A stretch of DNA of 64,000 nucleotides from positions 186,001 to 250,000 of the forward strand of contig CAVXXB010000010.1 of assembly GCA_963765585.1 (NCBI GenBank), written 5' to 3'. Position numbers and translations under genes: made by a program. Origin of the DNA: CAVXXB01 sp963765585. GTDB taxonomy: Bacteria; Calditrichota; Calditrichia; JAJRVZ01. This document shows positions 46,592-55,085 of this stretch, one piece after another (position 1 is the first letter of the stretch; the number at the start of each line of letters is the position of its first letter). A model generated the notes under the pieces. It worked only from the letters and a program-made list of their open reading frames with translations, had not been told where the DNA came from and did not search any database.

Positions 46592-47155
46592 ATGTCCACA
46601 GAAGCGCTGAATATTAAAAATGTTAAAAATGGTGATCACAATGCCTTCCGGCAATTGATGGATACACACGCCCGGCGCATATATGCCCTGGCACTTGATC
46701 TGGCAAATGATTTACAGGATGCGGAAGATTTAACCCAGGAAGTATTTATAAAAATGTACAACAATATTGATCAATTCCGCGGAGATGCATCACTCTATTC
46801 ATGGCTACATCGTATCACTGTGAATACCTGGATTAATATGAAGAAATCCAAAATTTATAGAAAGAGGACAATGGAACAGAGTCTTTATGAAGAAAAATAT
46901 TATCACGAAAATGACGAGAGTCTTGTCACTAATCCGGAAGAACTGTCGGATCTGCAAAAACATATTAAAAACAGTATGAATACCTTGTCAAAAAAGGAGA
47001 GACTGGTATTTGTGCTCAGACACTATCATGACCAATCACTAAAAGAAATCGCGGAGACGACCAAGCTCTCAACCGGAACAATAAAAAGCCTGTTGTTCCG
47101 TGCAGTTAAAAAATTGAGGAAAAATATGGCGTATTATCAACATGAGGTTGCGTGA
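46592..47155 (+). CDS. ECF RNA polymerase sigma factor (second)
   Basis: A 187-residue RpoE-like ECF factor. Region 2: A-L-A-L-D-L-A-N-D-L-Q-D-A-E-D-L-T-Q-E-V-F-I-K-M-Y, with S-W-L-H-R-I-T-V-N-T-W for promoter melting. Region 4: L-S-K-K-E-R-L-V-F-V-L-R-H-Y-H-D, S-L-K-E-I-A-E-T-T and L-S-T-G-T-I-K-S-L-L-F-R-A. AGGA lies 6 bases before the ATG. The stop overlaps the anti-sigma ATG (TGATG). It heads a four-gene operon with an anti-sigma factor and two HEAT-repeat proteins. The stimulus is unknown. Confidence 0.93.
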   Translation: MSTEALNIKNVKNGDHNAFRQLMDTHARRIYALALDLANDLQDAEDLTQEVFIKMYNNIDQFRGDASLYSWLHRITVNTWINMKKSKIYRKRTMEQSLYEEKYYHENDESLVTNPEELSDLQKHIKNSMNTLSKKERLVFVLRHYHDQSLKEIAETTKLSTGTIKSLLFRAVKKLRKNMAYYQHEVA

Positions 47156-47949
47156 TGAATACCTGTAAAATTTATCGGAAAAAAATGTTAGACGCATTTT
47201 ATCAGCATCTGACTGCACAGGCTCAGGATGAGTTCAACAGACATCTAAGCGGATGTACAAGTTGTACTACTGAATACGCCGAATTGGAAAAAAGTCTGTC
47301 GCTTATGAATCAGCGGGTCCGGCCGGAACCTGATGAGGGATTTGAAGAGCGTTTGTGGCAAAATGTAAGATCCGGAATTGAAACTCAGGACCGGAGATTA
47401 GGTGTGGCAACGGTATCTGAAAAAATAATTGAAATCTTTAAAAATCGCAATCTGAGATATAGTCTCGCTTTAGCAGCAAGTATGCTGATCATTGGAATCT
47501 TTATCGGAAAGTACATGGACCGGGAAACATCAAATGATCAGATCGTCAAAACAGTGGTACACAGTGAAAATTCGGCTTTCGTAAGAGCTGGAAAATATGT
47601 GGATCGCTCCAAAGTACTATTATTGGGAATTTTAAATCATGATCCAATGGACCGAATGGGATTGGAATCACAAAAGAGAATTTCTCAGAACATGGTCAGA
47701 GAGGCGGCGATTTTAAAAAATGAATTAAAGGATTCTCAAGACCGCGTATTGGCACATCTAATAGGCGAACTGGAGGTTATACTGCTGCAAATTGCCAGCC
47801 TTGAAGCCGACTATGATCTTGAATCGGTGGAGCTCATTCAAAGTGGGATTGAGCATAAAGGGTTATTATTTAAAATAAATTTGAATCAGGCATTGTCAGA
47901 AACAGGAAAAGAGGTAACCAGTGAGAAGCAAAATAAAATTGGGATTTAA
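47155..47949 (+). CDS. Anti-sigma factor with zf-HC2 domain and transmembrane helix
   Basis: A 264-residue protein starting at M-N-T-C-K (the ATG at 47155 overlaps the sigma stop by one base). The zinc motif H-L-S-G-C-T-S-C (about 39-46) is the H-x3-C-x2-C of zf-HC2 anti-sigma factors. One transmembrane helix follows (about 101-117: A-L-A-A-S-M-L-I-I-G-I-F-I), and then a 130-residue periplasmic helical domain. It should keep the ECF factor inactive and release it on an envelope signal. Its last 29 bases overlap the next gene, so all are read together. Confidence 0.88.
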   Translation: MNTCKIYRKKMLDAFYQHLTAQAQDEFNRHLSGCTSCTTEYAELEKSLSLMNQRVRPEPDEGFEERLWQNVRSGIETQDRRLGVATVSEKIIEIFKNRNLRYSLALAASMLIIGIFIGKYMDRETSNDQIVKTVVHSENSAFVRAGKYVDRSKVLLLGILNHDPMDRMGLESQKRISQNMVREAAILKNELKDSQDRVLAHLIGELEVILLQIASLEADYDLESVELIQSGIEHKGLLFKINLNQALSETGKEVTSEKQNKIGI

Positions 47950-49654
47950 CAGGAAAAATCACATAACAGGAATGACATCATTACTGTTATGTTTGTTATT
48001 TCTACACTCTTCTTATACCGCCTCAGCAGCATGGCCGGATGAAAATGAGGATAAAGCCAGACAGGCATATGAAACGGCCTATAATCAGGTTCTAAATGAA
48101 AACTGGAGCAAAGCGATAACCGATCTGGAGAAGGTGATTCAGCAATTTTCAGATAGCCGTTGGGCAGATGATGCCCGGTTCTGGCAGTGCTATGCCCGTG
48201 AAAAATCTGATTCAGATCCGGAAACAGCCTTTAAATGTTATCAAAAATTTATTGATGAGTATTCCGGCAGCAAATGGGTGGGTGAGGCCAAATCCAAAAT
48301 GATCCTCTTGGCAGAGAAACTGAGTGCAATGGGTAAATACGAATATCAGGCGATGGTATCTGCTATGAAAAAAGATCAAAATGAAGAAATTGTCTCCACT
48401 GCCATACAAGCGCTACAATCTATAGATGATGAAAGCGCAATGATACAATTGATTGACATATATGATAAAACCACAAAACAGAATGTCCGGGAAAAAATAA
48501 TATTTGTATTGGGTACTTCTGATCATCAATCTGCAAAAGACAAACTTATGCAAATTGCAAAAAATGATGCATCGCCGGAGATGCAAAAAAAAGCAATCTT
48601 CTGGATCGGGCAGGGGACAGAGTCGAAAGAAGTGATTCAGTTTTTAAAGACCATTATTGAAACATCGAAAGATCCGGAAATAAGAGATAAAGCCATATTC
48701 TCAATCGGCCAGGCAGATCCGGATCTGGGTATGCCGGTTCTGTCAGATCTGGCGCTTAATCATAAAGATGCAGAAGTCAGAGCCAAGGCGGTGTTCTGGC
48801 TAAGTCAGGCCGAACCATCTGATTCGATCGTGAAAACCCTGAATTCAATTATAGCAAACGATCCGTCCGAGGAAGTTCGGGAGAAAGCCGTATTCTCAAT
48901 AAGTCAGTTGCCTGCAGAATATGCAGTCCCCGCGCTAATCGATATTCTGCATAATAATACAGATTCGGAACTAAAGGAGAATGCGGTGTTCTGGCTGAGT
49001 CAACATGCCGATAATCCCAGGGTGATTGAAGAACTAGAACGCATCATCAATGAAGAATCAAATCTAAAATTACAGGAAAAGGCCGTTTTTTCAATAAGCC
49101 AAATGGAAACTGAAAAATCCAGAGCCATTTTAATGCGTTTGGCAAAAGAACATAAAAATAAAGAAATCCGTGCCAAATCTGTTTTCTGGCTGGGGCAACA
49201 TGCAGATACGGAAGAAACGGTCACCTTTTTGACCGGGATTGCGAAGAATGATCCGGAAGAAGACATCCGTAAAAGTGCCATACATGCGATGGGGCAGGCA
49301 TCACCTGAGTTCGCTGTCCCGGCGCTGGCGGAGTTGGCAAGGAGTGATGCACCGGTTGAAACCCGTAAGAATGCTGTCTTTTGGCTGGGCCAGATGGAAC
49401 AAGATGAAAATGCCTTATCTGTTCTGAAGCAACTCGTCACAGATGATCCGGATATAGAGATCAGAGCAAATGCACTTTTTAGCATAGCGCAATCTTCTTC
49501 ACCGGAAACCGCGCCATACCTGGTTGATATTGCTAAAAATCACCCGGATTATGAAGTTAGAAAAAAGGCCATATTCTGGCTTGGGCAAAGTGACGATCCC
49601 CAGGCAAAGAAGGCTCTGCTCGATATTATCCAGGATGGATCAAAAGAAAGGTAG
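47921..49654 (+). CDS. Exported TPR/HEAT-repeat protein with alternating repeats
   Basis: About 577 residues. The GTG start at 47921 is supported by GAGG 6 bases upstream; a signal peptide (about 20-36) follows a basic head. Residues about 45-125 are TPR-like (A-Y-E-T-A-Y-N-Q-V-L, F-I-D-E-Y-S-G-S-K-W). The rest is a solenoid of HEAT repeats of 33 and 32 residues in strict turn: one has K-A-V-F-W-L-S-Q, the next K-A-V-F-S-I-S-Q. A scaffold or binding role in the periplasm is expected, with no catalytic residues. Co-transcription with the anti-sigma factor suggests that this protein either is controlled by the sigma factor or takes part in sensing. Confidence 0.82.
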   Translation: MRSKIKLGFNRKNHITGMTSLLLCLLFLHSSYTASAAWPDENEDKARQAYETAYNQVLNENWSKAITDLEKVIQQFSDSRWADDARFWQCYAREKSDSDPETAFKCYQKFIDEYSGSKWVGEAKSKMILLAEKLSAMGKYEYQAMVSAMKKDQNEEIVSTAIQALQSIDDESAMIQLIDIYDKTTKQNVREKIIFVLGTSDHQSAKDKLMQIAKNDASPEMQKKAIFWIGQGTESKEVIQFLKTIIETSKDPEIRDKAIFSIGQADPDLGMPVLSDLALNHKDAEVRAKAVFWLSQAEPSDSIVKTLNSIIANDPSEEVREKAVFSISQLPAEYAVPALIDILHNNTDSELKENAVFWLSQHADNPRVIEELERIINEESNLKLQEKAVFSISQMETEKSRAILMRLAKEHKNKEIRAKSVFWLGQHADTEETVTFLTGIAKNDPEEDIRKSAIHAMGQASPEFAVPALAELARSDAPVETRKNAVFWLGQMEQDENALSVLKQLVTDDPDIEIRANALFSIAQSSSPETAPYLVDIAKNHPDYEVRKKAIFWLGQSDDPQAKKALLDIIQDGSKER

Positions 49655-49660
49655 AATAAA

Positions 49661-50728
49661 ATGAAAAAAATAACTCTGATTCTCATGATTATGGTGCTCT
49701 GTTCTCAAATACAGGCTCAATCTTATCAGGTGTTTCACTTAGATCAGGATACACGGTCATTGGAAGAATTATGGAGTAAAGGGGTACAGAAAGGTGATTC
49801 ACTCCAAACTGATTATTGGATCGGGTATAGTATTATACGTAAAACTTCCCGGCACACTTCCATATCAACACACCATAGCGAAGGCAACCGCCCTCAACTG
49901 CAGCAGATATTATATGGCGAATATGAGCAGTATCGTAATGATCTGCCTGACTCCGGCGATTCTGAACAAATTTTGAATGAGATGGCAATTCTGATGCAGT
50001 TTGAAAGGGATGGAGAACTTAAAGATGTAAAAATTTCAGAAATGGAAAGTCAGATTAAACTTAAACAGCTGCCGGTGATCTGGTTGGGTGCACGTGATGA
50101 CCAGGAGGAAAGTTTTAATTTGCAGAAACAGTTGTATTCAGAAAGCAAAATACAAGATGTACGCGAAGATCTTATTGTGTTCATATCATTGCATCAGAAA
50201 CAACCGGAGGTAAAAGACTTTCTGATTGGAATTATTGAGAATGAAAAAAACCAGGAACTGCGTGAGGAAGCGGTTTTCTGGTTGGGGCAACAGGAACTGC
50301 CTGGCGTCGCTGATTATTTATACAATCTGGCCCAGAATGATGCCGACGGTGTAATAAGAGAGAAGGCCGTGTTTGCCCTTAGCCAGATTGATACAGATCA
50401 GGCGATAGATTATGTGATAGATCTGGCAAAGAATGCTAAGGATATGGAAGTCCGCGAACAAGCCATATTCTGGCTGGGGCAGATTGCATCAGAAAAATCA
50501 TTAAGTCTTTTAGAAGACATTGTTTATGAAGAGAACGAAACGGAATTGAAGGCGCAAGCCGTATTTGCCTTATCACAGCTGCCTGATAATGAGGGTGTGT
50601 CGCCGCTTATTAAAATTGCCAAAGAGCATGAGAACATGCAGGTAAGGAAAAAGGCGATTTTCTGGTTGGGCCAATCGGATGATCCGCGCGCCCTGGAGGT
50701 GATCATTTCGATAATTAAGAATAATTGA
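49661..50728 (+). CDS. Second exported HEAT-repeat protein of the sigma-factor operon
   Basis: 355 residues with a signal peptide (M-K-K-I-T-L-I-L-M-I-M-V-L-C-S then Q-A-Q near 19). The N-terminal 150 residues are not recognised. From about 190 on there are HEAT repeats with the same alternation as in the upstream gene: E-A-V-F-W-L-G-Q, K-A-V-F-A-L-S-Q, Q-A-I-F-W-L-G-Q, Q-A-V-F-A-L-S-Q, K-A-I-F-W-L-G-Q. It follows the upstream gene by six bases. Likeness to the C-terminal part of that protein suggests duplication of the solenoid. Periplasmic; function is unknown. Confidence 0.8.
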   Translation: MKKITLILMIMVLCSQIQAQSYQVFHLDQDTRSLEELWSKGVQKGDSLQTDYWIGYSIIRKTSRHTSISTHHSEGNRPQLQQILYGEYEQYRNDLPDSGDSEQILNEMAILMQFERDGELKDVKISEMESQIKLKQLPVIWLGARDDQEESFNLQKQLYSESKIQDVREDLIVFISLHQKQPEVKDFLIGIIENEKNQELREEAVFWLGQQELPGVADYLYNLAQNDADGVIREKAVFALSQIDTDQAIDYVIDLAKNAKDMEVREQAIFWLGQIASEKSLSLLEDIVYEENETELKAQAVFALSQLPDNEGVSPLIKIAKEHENMQVRKKAIFWLGQSDDPRALEVIISIIKNN

Positions 50729-50878
50729 TTAAGTCGGTTTATTTATAGATTTCTAAGGATAAAGTAATTAGTAATTGGTAATTGGTAATTGGAAATTTGT
50801 CATTCGGAACTTGGAATTTATAACCGGTAATTCGCAAATAACCCTCCCCCTGGTTCCCCCTCGGCCGGTGTTTCACAG
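50729..50878. repeat. Repeat spacer between convergent genes
   Basis: AATTAGTAATTGGTAATTGGTAATTGG (about 50765-50793), AACTTGGAATTTATAACCGGTAATTCG and an ACCCTCCCCCTGGTTCCCCC tract (about 50840). No gene is seen. Confidence 0.5.
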
Positions 50879-52075
50879 TTATTTCATCTTCATAACAACA
50901 AAGGTCATATCATCACGAGGTTCACTTTTTCCCATCCATTTTGTTGCCGCTTCTGTCAATTTCTTGATGATCCTTTCCGGTGTTTCTGTAGCAATTTTTT
51001 TGAATAATGATTCTATCCGTGATTCGCCAAAGAGTTCTCCTTTAGGATTAAAACATTCTGATAGTCCATCGCTGTGAAAAAGAATCGTATCCCCCTTTTT
51101 CAGTTCAACCACTTGAGACTGATAGGGGAATCCGATAAACGCACCAAGCGGCATGCCCCTTAACTGCAACTCTTCAATAGATTTTTCCGATCTCCTATAA
51201 ATAAATGAGAAAGGCATACCGGCAGAAGATATTTGTATCTTTTTCTCAGAGATTGTTGCCAATAACATGGCCATAAACATGTTTTTGAATCCCATTTCTT
51301 TTAAGGATCTCGACATATTTGTTAACATCTCCTTTGGATCATCTCCTGCGGCTACTGAATTAAACAATACTTTTGTCGCTGTAACAATTGTTCCCGCCTT
51401 AAGTCCGTGGCCTGTCGCATCGCCGATAGCAAATGTCAAATTATTGTCATTTTGATAAAAATCATAATAGTCTCCGCCAACTTCCTGAGCCGTTGTCATC
51501 GCCACGGCAATATCCAGATAGGGTAACTTGGGGAGTTTTGATGGAAGCATGGCCAGTTGCAGTTTACGCGCATCTTCCAGGTCTTTTCTCATTTGTTGAT
51601 TGGTTTGCTCTATTTTTGCGGATGCACGATAAAGTGCATTTTCAAAATTTTTACGCTTGGTTATATCTGATTGCATACCAATATAATTTGTTACCTGGCC
51701 AGAATCGTTACGAATCGGCGTAATGGATAATGCATTCCAGAAAGGTGTACCATCTTTTTTATAGTTCAATATCTCCACAAAGCATGGTTTTTCTTCCCGA
51801 ATGGATCTTCGTATCTCTTCAATTTGTAATGGATCAGTATCTTTGCCTTGTAAAAAACGGCAGTTATTTCCCAGAACATCTTCCTGATCATATCCAGTTA
51901 ACCGTTCAAATCCTTCATTTGCATAAATAATCGGGTTATCTTGTTGTAAATTGTCGGAAATTGTAATCCCTTCCGCTGCTGCCGCCAAGGCCCGATCTTT
52001 CAATTGCAATTGGTAATCAATAGATTTATCAGTCAGAAGAATAACTTTTTTTGCGATATTTGGTTTAGTCGTCAT
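50879..52075 (-). CDS. LOV-PAS blue-light sensor fused to SpoIIE/PP2C phosphatase (RsbU-like)
   Basis: A 398-residue soluble protein. Residues about 25-140 form a PAS domain of the LOV class with G-N-N-C-R-F-L-Q-G (C72), the Cys that forms a photo-adduct with flavin, and the later N-Y-I-G-M-Q-S-D-I-T strand. A coiled-coil linker (about 140-175) leads to a SpoIIE-type phosphatase: L-Q-L-A-M-L-P, E-V-G-G-D-Y-Y-D-F, D-A-T-G-H-G-L-K-A-G, F-H-S-D-G-L-S-E and R-D-D-M-T-F. Such proteins switch anti-sigma-antagonist pathways, as B. subtilis RsbP/YtvA do. Light-controlled dephosphorylation is inferred. No partner RsbV/RsbW gene is nearby. Confidence 0.88.
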   Translation of the reverse strand: MTTKPNIAKKVILLTDKSIDYQLQLKDRALAAAAEGITISDNLQQDNPIIYANEGFERLTGYDQEDVLGNNCRFLQGKDTDPLQIEEIRRSIREEKPCFVEILNYKKDGTPFWNALSITPIRNDSGQVTNYIGMQSDITKRKNFENALYRASAKIEQTNQQMRKDLEDARKLQLAMLPSKLPKLPYLDIAVAMTTAQEVGGDYYDFYQNDNNLTFAIGDATGHGLKAGTIVTATKVLFNSVAAGDDPKEMLTNMSRSLKEMGFKNMFMAMLLATISEKKIQISSAGMPFSFIYRRSEKSIEELQLRGMPLGAFIGFPYQSQVVELKKGDTILFHSDGLSECFNPKGELFGESRIESLFKKIATETPERIIKKLTEAATKWMGKSEPRDDMTFVVMKMK

Positions 52076-52191
52076 ACACTTTTTTCTCCCTGATACCGAA
52101 AACGGTTAGTAGAGACGTTCCGCACCGAAGATCCCAATTTACGGAGTGATGCGCCTGCAACTTAGGTTTTTAATTCACTATAATCATAAAA

Positions 52192-52989
52192 CTAAAAAGT
52201 AAAATGAGCACTCATCACCAAATAATGCAGCCAGGCAAAATTATAAACTTCTTCAACATCTGCTCCACCCTCAACAGTCCGATACCCTGCAGAGACACCC
52301 CATTGATCATTGAAATTATATCCAAATTGTAGCGTACCATCTTCGGCCCTTCCCGGTCCACCGGCCAGAGCATCGATATCGAGAAAGATCCACCAGTTAT
52401 CATTTATGTGATACTCCCCTCTAATATGTAAGAGGGGAACAAATCCCAAATCAGTCTTTTCTGAGGAAACACTATTTTGTTCAAGTCTAATGACCGCATC
52501 ACGAATTTTTGCCGTAAAACCGATCCACCAGCGCCATTGGTCACCATGGTGAAACTTATACGCATATGTTAATCTCCAGGAATTAAACTGGTACGTGGCA
52601 TCAACCGGCCGACCAGGATCATAAGTTTTTCCGGCAAAGGAAACCGGTGAGGAAAAGGTGCCTGATTCCGTGTAGCGCAATGGTGCAAGCAATAATCGAA
52701 TACTATGACGTTCTGTGATTCGCCAGGTAAAATAAATACGGACACCCGGAAAAGGTCCTTTTCCGACAAGGTCTACCAGCGAAAAACGGGTTCCATTTTC
52801 ATTATTGGGGATCTGGACATCATTACGACCTTGCCAGACGGGCCCAATTTCCAATTGAGTCACAAATCGTTTTAATGAATCACTTTGCCCGGCAATACAC
52901 GTTGTAACAGGCAGGTTTACCATAATAAGGGCAATACCTATGATGATTAACTTTAATTTTTTACAATTTCGATGAAAATAAAAATTCAT
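52192..52989 (-). CDS. Exported outer-membrane beta-barrel-like protein
   Basis: 265 residues with a signal peptide (L-I-I-I-G-I-A-L-I-M-V then A-G-Q near 34). The rest shows alternating hydrophobic and polar strands with aromatic girdles (V-R-I-Y-F-T-W-R-I, S-W-R-L-T-Y-A-Y-K-F, W-W-I-G-F-T-A-K-I), ending in H-Y-L-V-M-S-A-H-F-T-F. The terminal Phe is the usual BamA signal. It is probably a small eight- or ten-stranded barrel. No specific family is recognised. It is 116 bases downstream of the LOV gene on the same strand. Confidence 0.7.
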   Translation of the reverse strand: MNFYFHRNCKKLKLIIIGIALIMVNLPVTTCIAGQSDSLKRFVTQLEIGPVWQGRNDVQIPNNENGTRFSLVDLVGKGPFPGVRIYFTWRITERHSIRLLLAPLRYTESGTFSSPVSFAGKTYDPGRPVDATYQFNSWRLTYAYKFHHGDQWRWWIGFTAKIRDAVIRLEQNSVSSEKTDLGFVPLLHIRGEYHINDNWWIFLDIDALAGGPGRAEDGTLQFGYNFNDQWGVSAGYRTVEGGADVEEVYNFAWLHYLVMSAHFTF

Positions 52990-53713
52990 GATTTAACCCC
53001 CAATTGATTTTGATTTAAAAACGCATTTATTTTTACATTTCACTAATCATCGTTTTAATGTCCGGTAAGAAAATATTGTATCCTAAATTTACTGAATATG
53101 ACTACAATTTGCAGGGGTAATATAGTAAAAAATAATAGTTAAGTGGCTTTTTCATATCAGGATTGATCAATAATACCCCTTATATCCACTATAAACAATA
53201 ATTTATTATATTGTTTCCTTATACTATAATAGCATCCCTAATATTCGGGAGGGGAGGTAGGGTCAAAAGTTCTATGAAAAAATGAAAAATAGGGTTAAAA
53301 GATGAAACCACAGAGCACTCAGAGGAAAACTCTGAGTCCGCCAGTGGGCGGATCCGCCTACCGGCGTGAAAATCTAAAAGTCGTATTGTTGATCAATTTT
53401 AATGTTGACAAATTGAAAGAAGGAATAAGGAAAGTTATCTTATAAGAGATCACAGAGGGGAGATGATTAGAAATAGCATTAACCTAAATAATATTAATAA
53501 TTTACTCTGTGTACTCTGCCTGCCCCGTAAATATGGCGAAGCCAGACTTGTACGGGGTGGTTATTTTTCACACTACCGGAGGGGATCAAGGGAGTGGGTC
53601 ATGAAAAATTCCCAATTCCCGGTTCCTATTTTCCAGTTTTCTTTCCATTAAAATAATTCCCCATATATCGCTTATTAATACCACTATTTTTTTAAAAAAC
53701 ACAAATAAATCTC

Positions 53714-53742
53714 TTGACATCTATGTTTTTACTGTCTATATT
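53714..53742 (+). promoter_or_regulatory. Near-consensus sigma-70 promoter
   Basis: TTGACA (53714-53719) and TATATT (53737-53742) are spaced by 17 bases. It points to the SpoIIE phosphatase gene 135 bases downstream. Such exact consensus is unusual in this window. Confidence 0.7.
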
Positions 53743-53753
53743 GTCTATAGACA
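53742..53753. promoter_or_regulatory. Palindrome TGTCTATAGACA over the -10 edge
   Basis: A perfect 12-bp palindrome that starts at the last base of the -10 box. The TGT...ACA ends match the common form of GntR-family operators, and a GntR gene ends the same gene cluster (55086-55470). Autoregulation is inferred. Confidence 0.5.
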
Positions 53754-53876
53754 CACAATCAAAATAAAACAATATATACAACACATACAATATTGATATA
53801 TAATACAGATACTTTTTCTAGTTGATTGTTGATTATCCGAGCCTGAATTGTTTTTATAAAGCGTATTGGAGTGTGG

Positions 53877-54659
53877 ATGACGTACCTGCCAAAGAAACTA
53901 AACTTCATAAATTATAATCCGGAAAATTCATATAACGATAATTCGTTATTCCTGGGTAAATACAACTCATACCGTAAGGTGACATATTCACCCTTAACCA
54001 TGGGGCAAAGGGTTTCGGTAGCGGCATTCTCTGAGCCTTCACGCGTAGTCGGTGGTGATTTTTATGAAATTTTTCCTATAGATGGAACAAAAGTAGGTGT
54101 AATAATTGCAGATGCATGTGGAAAGGGGCTGGGGGCAGCCAAAATGATCCTGCATATTCAGAGTCTGCTTAAAATTGAAATGGAAAATGGGCATTCCGTT
54201 GAGCAGACTCTGCAGAGTATGAATGATGATCTGGAGTTTTCTGTTAGAAGCGATAAGTTTGTAACATTGTTTTTTGGTATTCTGGATACCGCAACAATGG
54301 AATTTGAATATGGAAATGCCGGGCATGATTTGCCACTTATATTTCATTCAGACAACACATATGAGTGGCTTGATTCTACCGGACCTGGATTAGGAATTAT
54401 TCCGGGTGCAAACTTTGATACCAGAAGGCATTTTTTGAAACAAAATGATTTACTCTTTCTCTACACTGACGGTATAACGGATGTGTTTGATGACTATTCT
54501 GAAATTTATGGCGAGAAGCGAATGCTCGAATGTCTCTCGCGCCATCGTTGGTATCCACCGGAATCAATTATTGATGCGATTATTCGGGATGCCGAAAAGT
54601 TTTCATCTTTTGACACAGTATCCGATGACCGGACTATGATTGTAATGAAAATATTATAG
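53877..54659 (+). CDS. SpoIIE/PP2C-type serine phosphatase
   Basis: About 260 residues. The ATG at 53877 is chosen because GGAG lies 5 bases upstream; an in-frame GTG two codons earlier lacks this. Catalytic motifs of SpoIIE phosphatases are V-V-G-G-D-F-Y-E-I (first metal Asp), A-D-A-C-G-K-G-L-G-A-A, N-A-G-H-D-L-P-L, Y-T-D-G-I-T-D-V-F and S-D-D-R-T-M-I. Only a short N-terminal extension (about 45 residues) precedes the phosphatase domain, so no own sensor domain is seen. It probably acts on a STAS-type antagonist protein. A strong promoter lies upstream and two small genes follow. Confidence 0.87.
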   Translation: MTYLPKKLNFINYNPENSYNDNSLFLGKYNSYRKVTYSPLTMGQRVSVAAFSEPSRVVGGDFYEIFPIDGTKVGVIIADACGKGLGAAKMILHIQSLLKIEMENGHSVEQTLQSMNDDLEFSVRSDKFVTLFFGILDTATMEFEYGNAGHDLPLIFHSDNTYEWLDSTGPGLGIIPGANFDTRRHFLKQNDLLFLYTDGITDVFDDYSEIYGEKRMLECLSRHRWYPPESIIDAIIRDAEKFSSFDTVSDDRTMIVMKIL

Positions 54660-54678
54660 AATATCGGGGAAAAAAGCC

Positions 54679-55023
54679 ATGCAGCGATCTGATGATGTAC
54701 ACAAAAAACTCGTTTCAGTTTCTATGCAAATTATGGATCTTTGTTCACCGGTTTCACGTGCAGCACTGAAAAAGTATCTTGATCAGGAACTGGTAAAGCA
54801 TAGTACGGATTCCGTTGTTGATTTTGCAAACCAGCAGCTGCAATACTGCAGGCTGGAAATGGATGATGATACCTTTAGTATTGTCCAGAAGTTGAAGGAA
54901 ACGATTGTTTTGCTAGAAGTATTGCGAAATTCTGAAATAGTAAGTGAAAAGGAGATTTATCCGATAGTGATGGAGTGCGGCGAGTTGCTTGACTTACTAC
55001 AAGACCAAAAAAGTTTTAACTAA
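54679..55023 (+). CDS. Small helical protein of unknown function
   Basis: 114 residues, all-helical by composition, no signal peptide. It starts M-Q-R-S-D-D-V-H-K-K-L and contains L-D-Q-E-L-V-K-H-S-T and L-K-E-T-I-V-L-L-E-V-L-R heptad-like stretches. It lies between the SpoIIE phosphatase and the GntR gene, 19 bases after the former. Because SpoIIE phosphatases normally work with partners, it could be a substrate or regulator, but no STAS or kinase motif is visible. I do not recognise the family. Confidence 0.6.
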   Translation: MQRSDDVHKKLVSVSMQIMDLCSPVSRAALKKYLDQELVKHSTDSVVDFANQQLQYCRLEMDDDTFSIVQKLKETIVLLEVLRNSEIVSEKEIYPIVMECGELLDLLQDQKSFN

Positions 55024-55037
55024 TAACTATTTATAAT

Positions 55038-55064
55038 CTCCTCCGGAAATTATTTCCGGAGGAG
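55038..55064. promoter_or_regulatory. Perfect 12-bp hairpin before the GntR gene
   Basis: CTCCTCCGGAAA-TTA-TTTCCGGAGGAG is a perfect inverted repeat with a three-base loop, 14 bases after the preceding stop. A weak CATTTTAC follows, so it could be a terminator, an attenuator, or protection of the upstream mRNA end. Confidence 0.55.
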
Positions 55065-55085
55065 GACCATTTTACAGGACTATAA

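Larger units (their letters stand above)
52990..53876. other. Long spacer with promoter and repeats
   Basis: No gene is seen in 887 bases. The left half is AT-rich; it has GAAACCACAGAGCACTCAGAGG (about 53305), CCGCCAGTGGGCGGATCCGCCTACCGGCG (about 53338), a hairpin CCCCGTAAATATGGCGAAGCC...TACGGGG (about 53523-53558) and CCGGAGGGGATCAAGGG (about 53577). The right half carries a strong promoter and a palindrome, listed separately. Confidence 0.55.

Noticed and set aside
49000..49485. Minus-strand open frame opposite the HEAT-repeat gene (161 codons)
   Set aside because: Repetitive codon pattern of the HEAT repeats leaves the antisense frame open; the Ser/Ala-rich product has no independent support.
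53463..53651. Small gene of 62 codons before the SpoIIE cluster
   Set aside because: It runs through a hairpin repeat (CCCCGTA...TACGGGG) and short-period repeats and lacks a protein-like composition or ribosome binding site.
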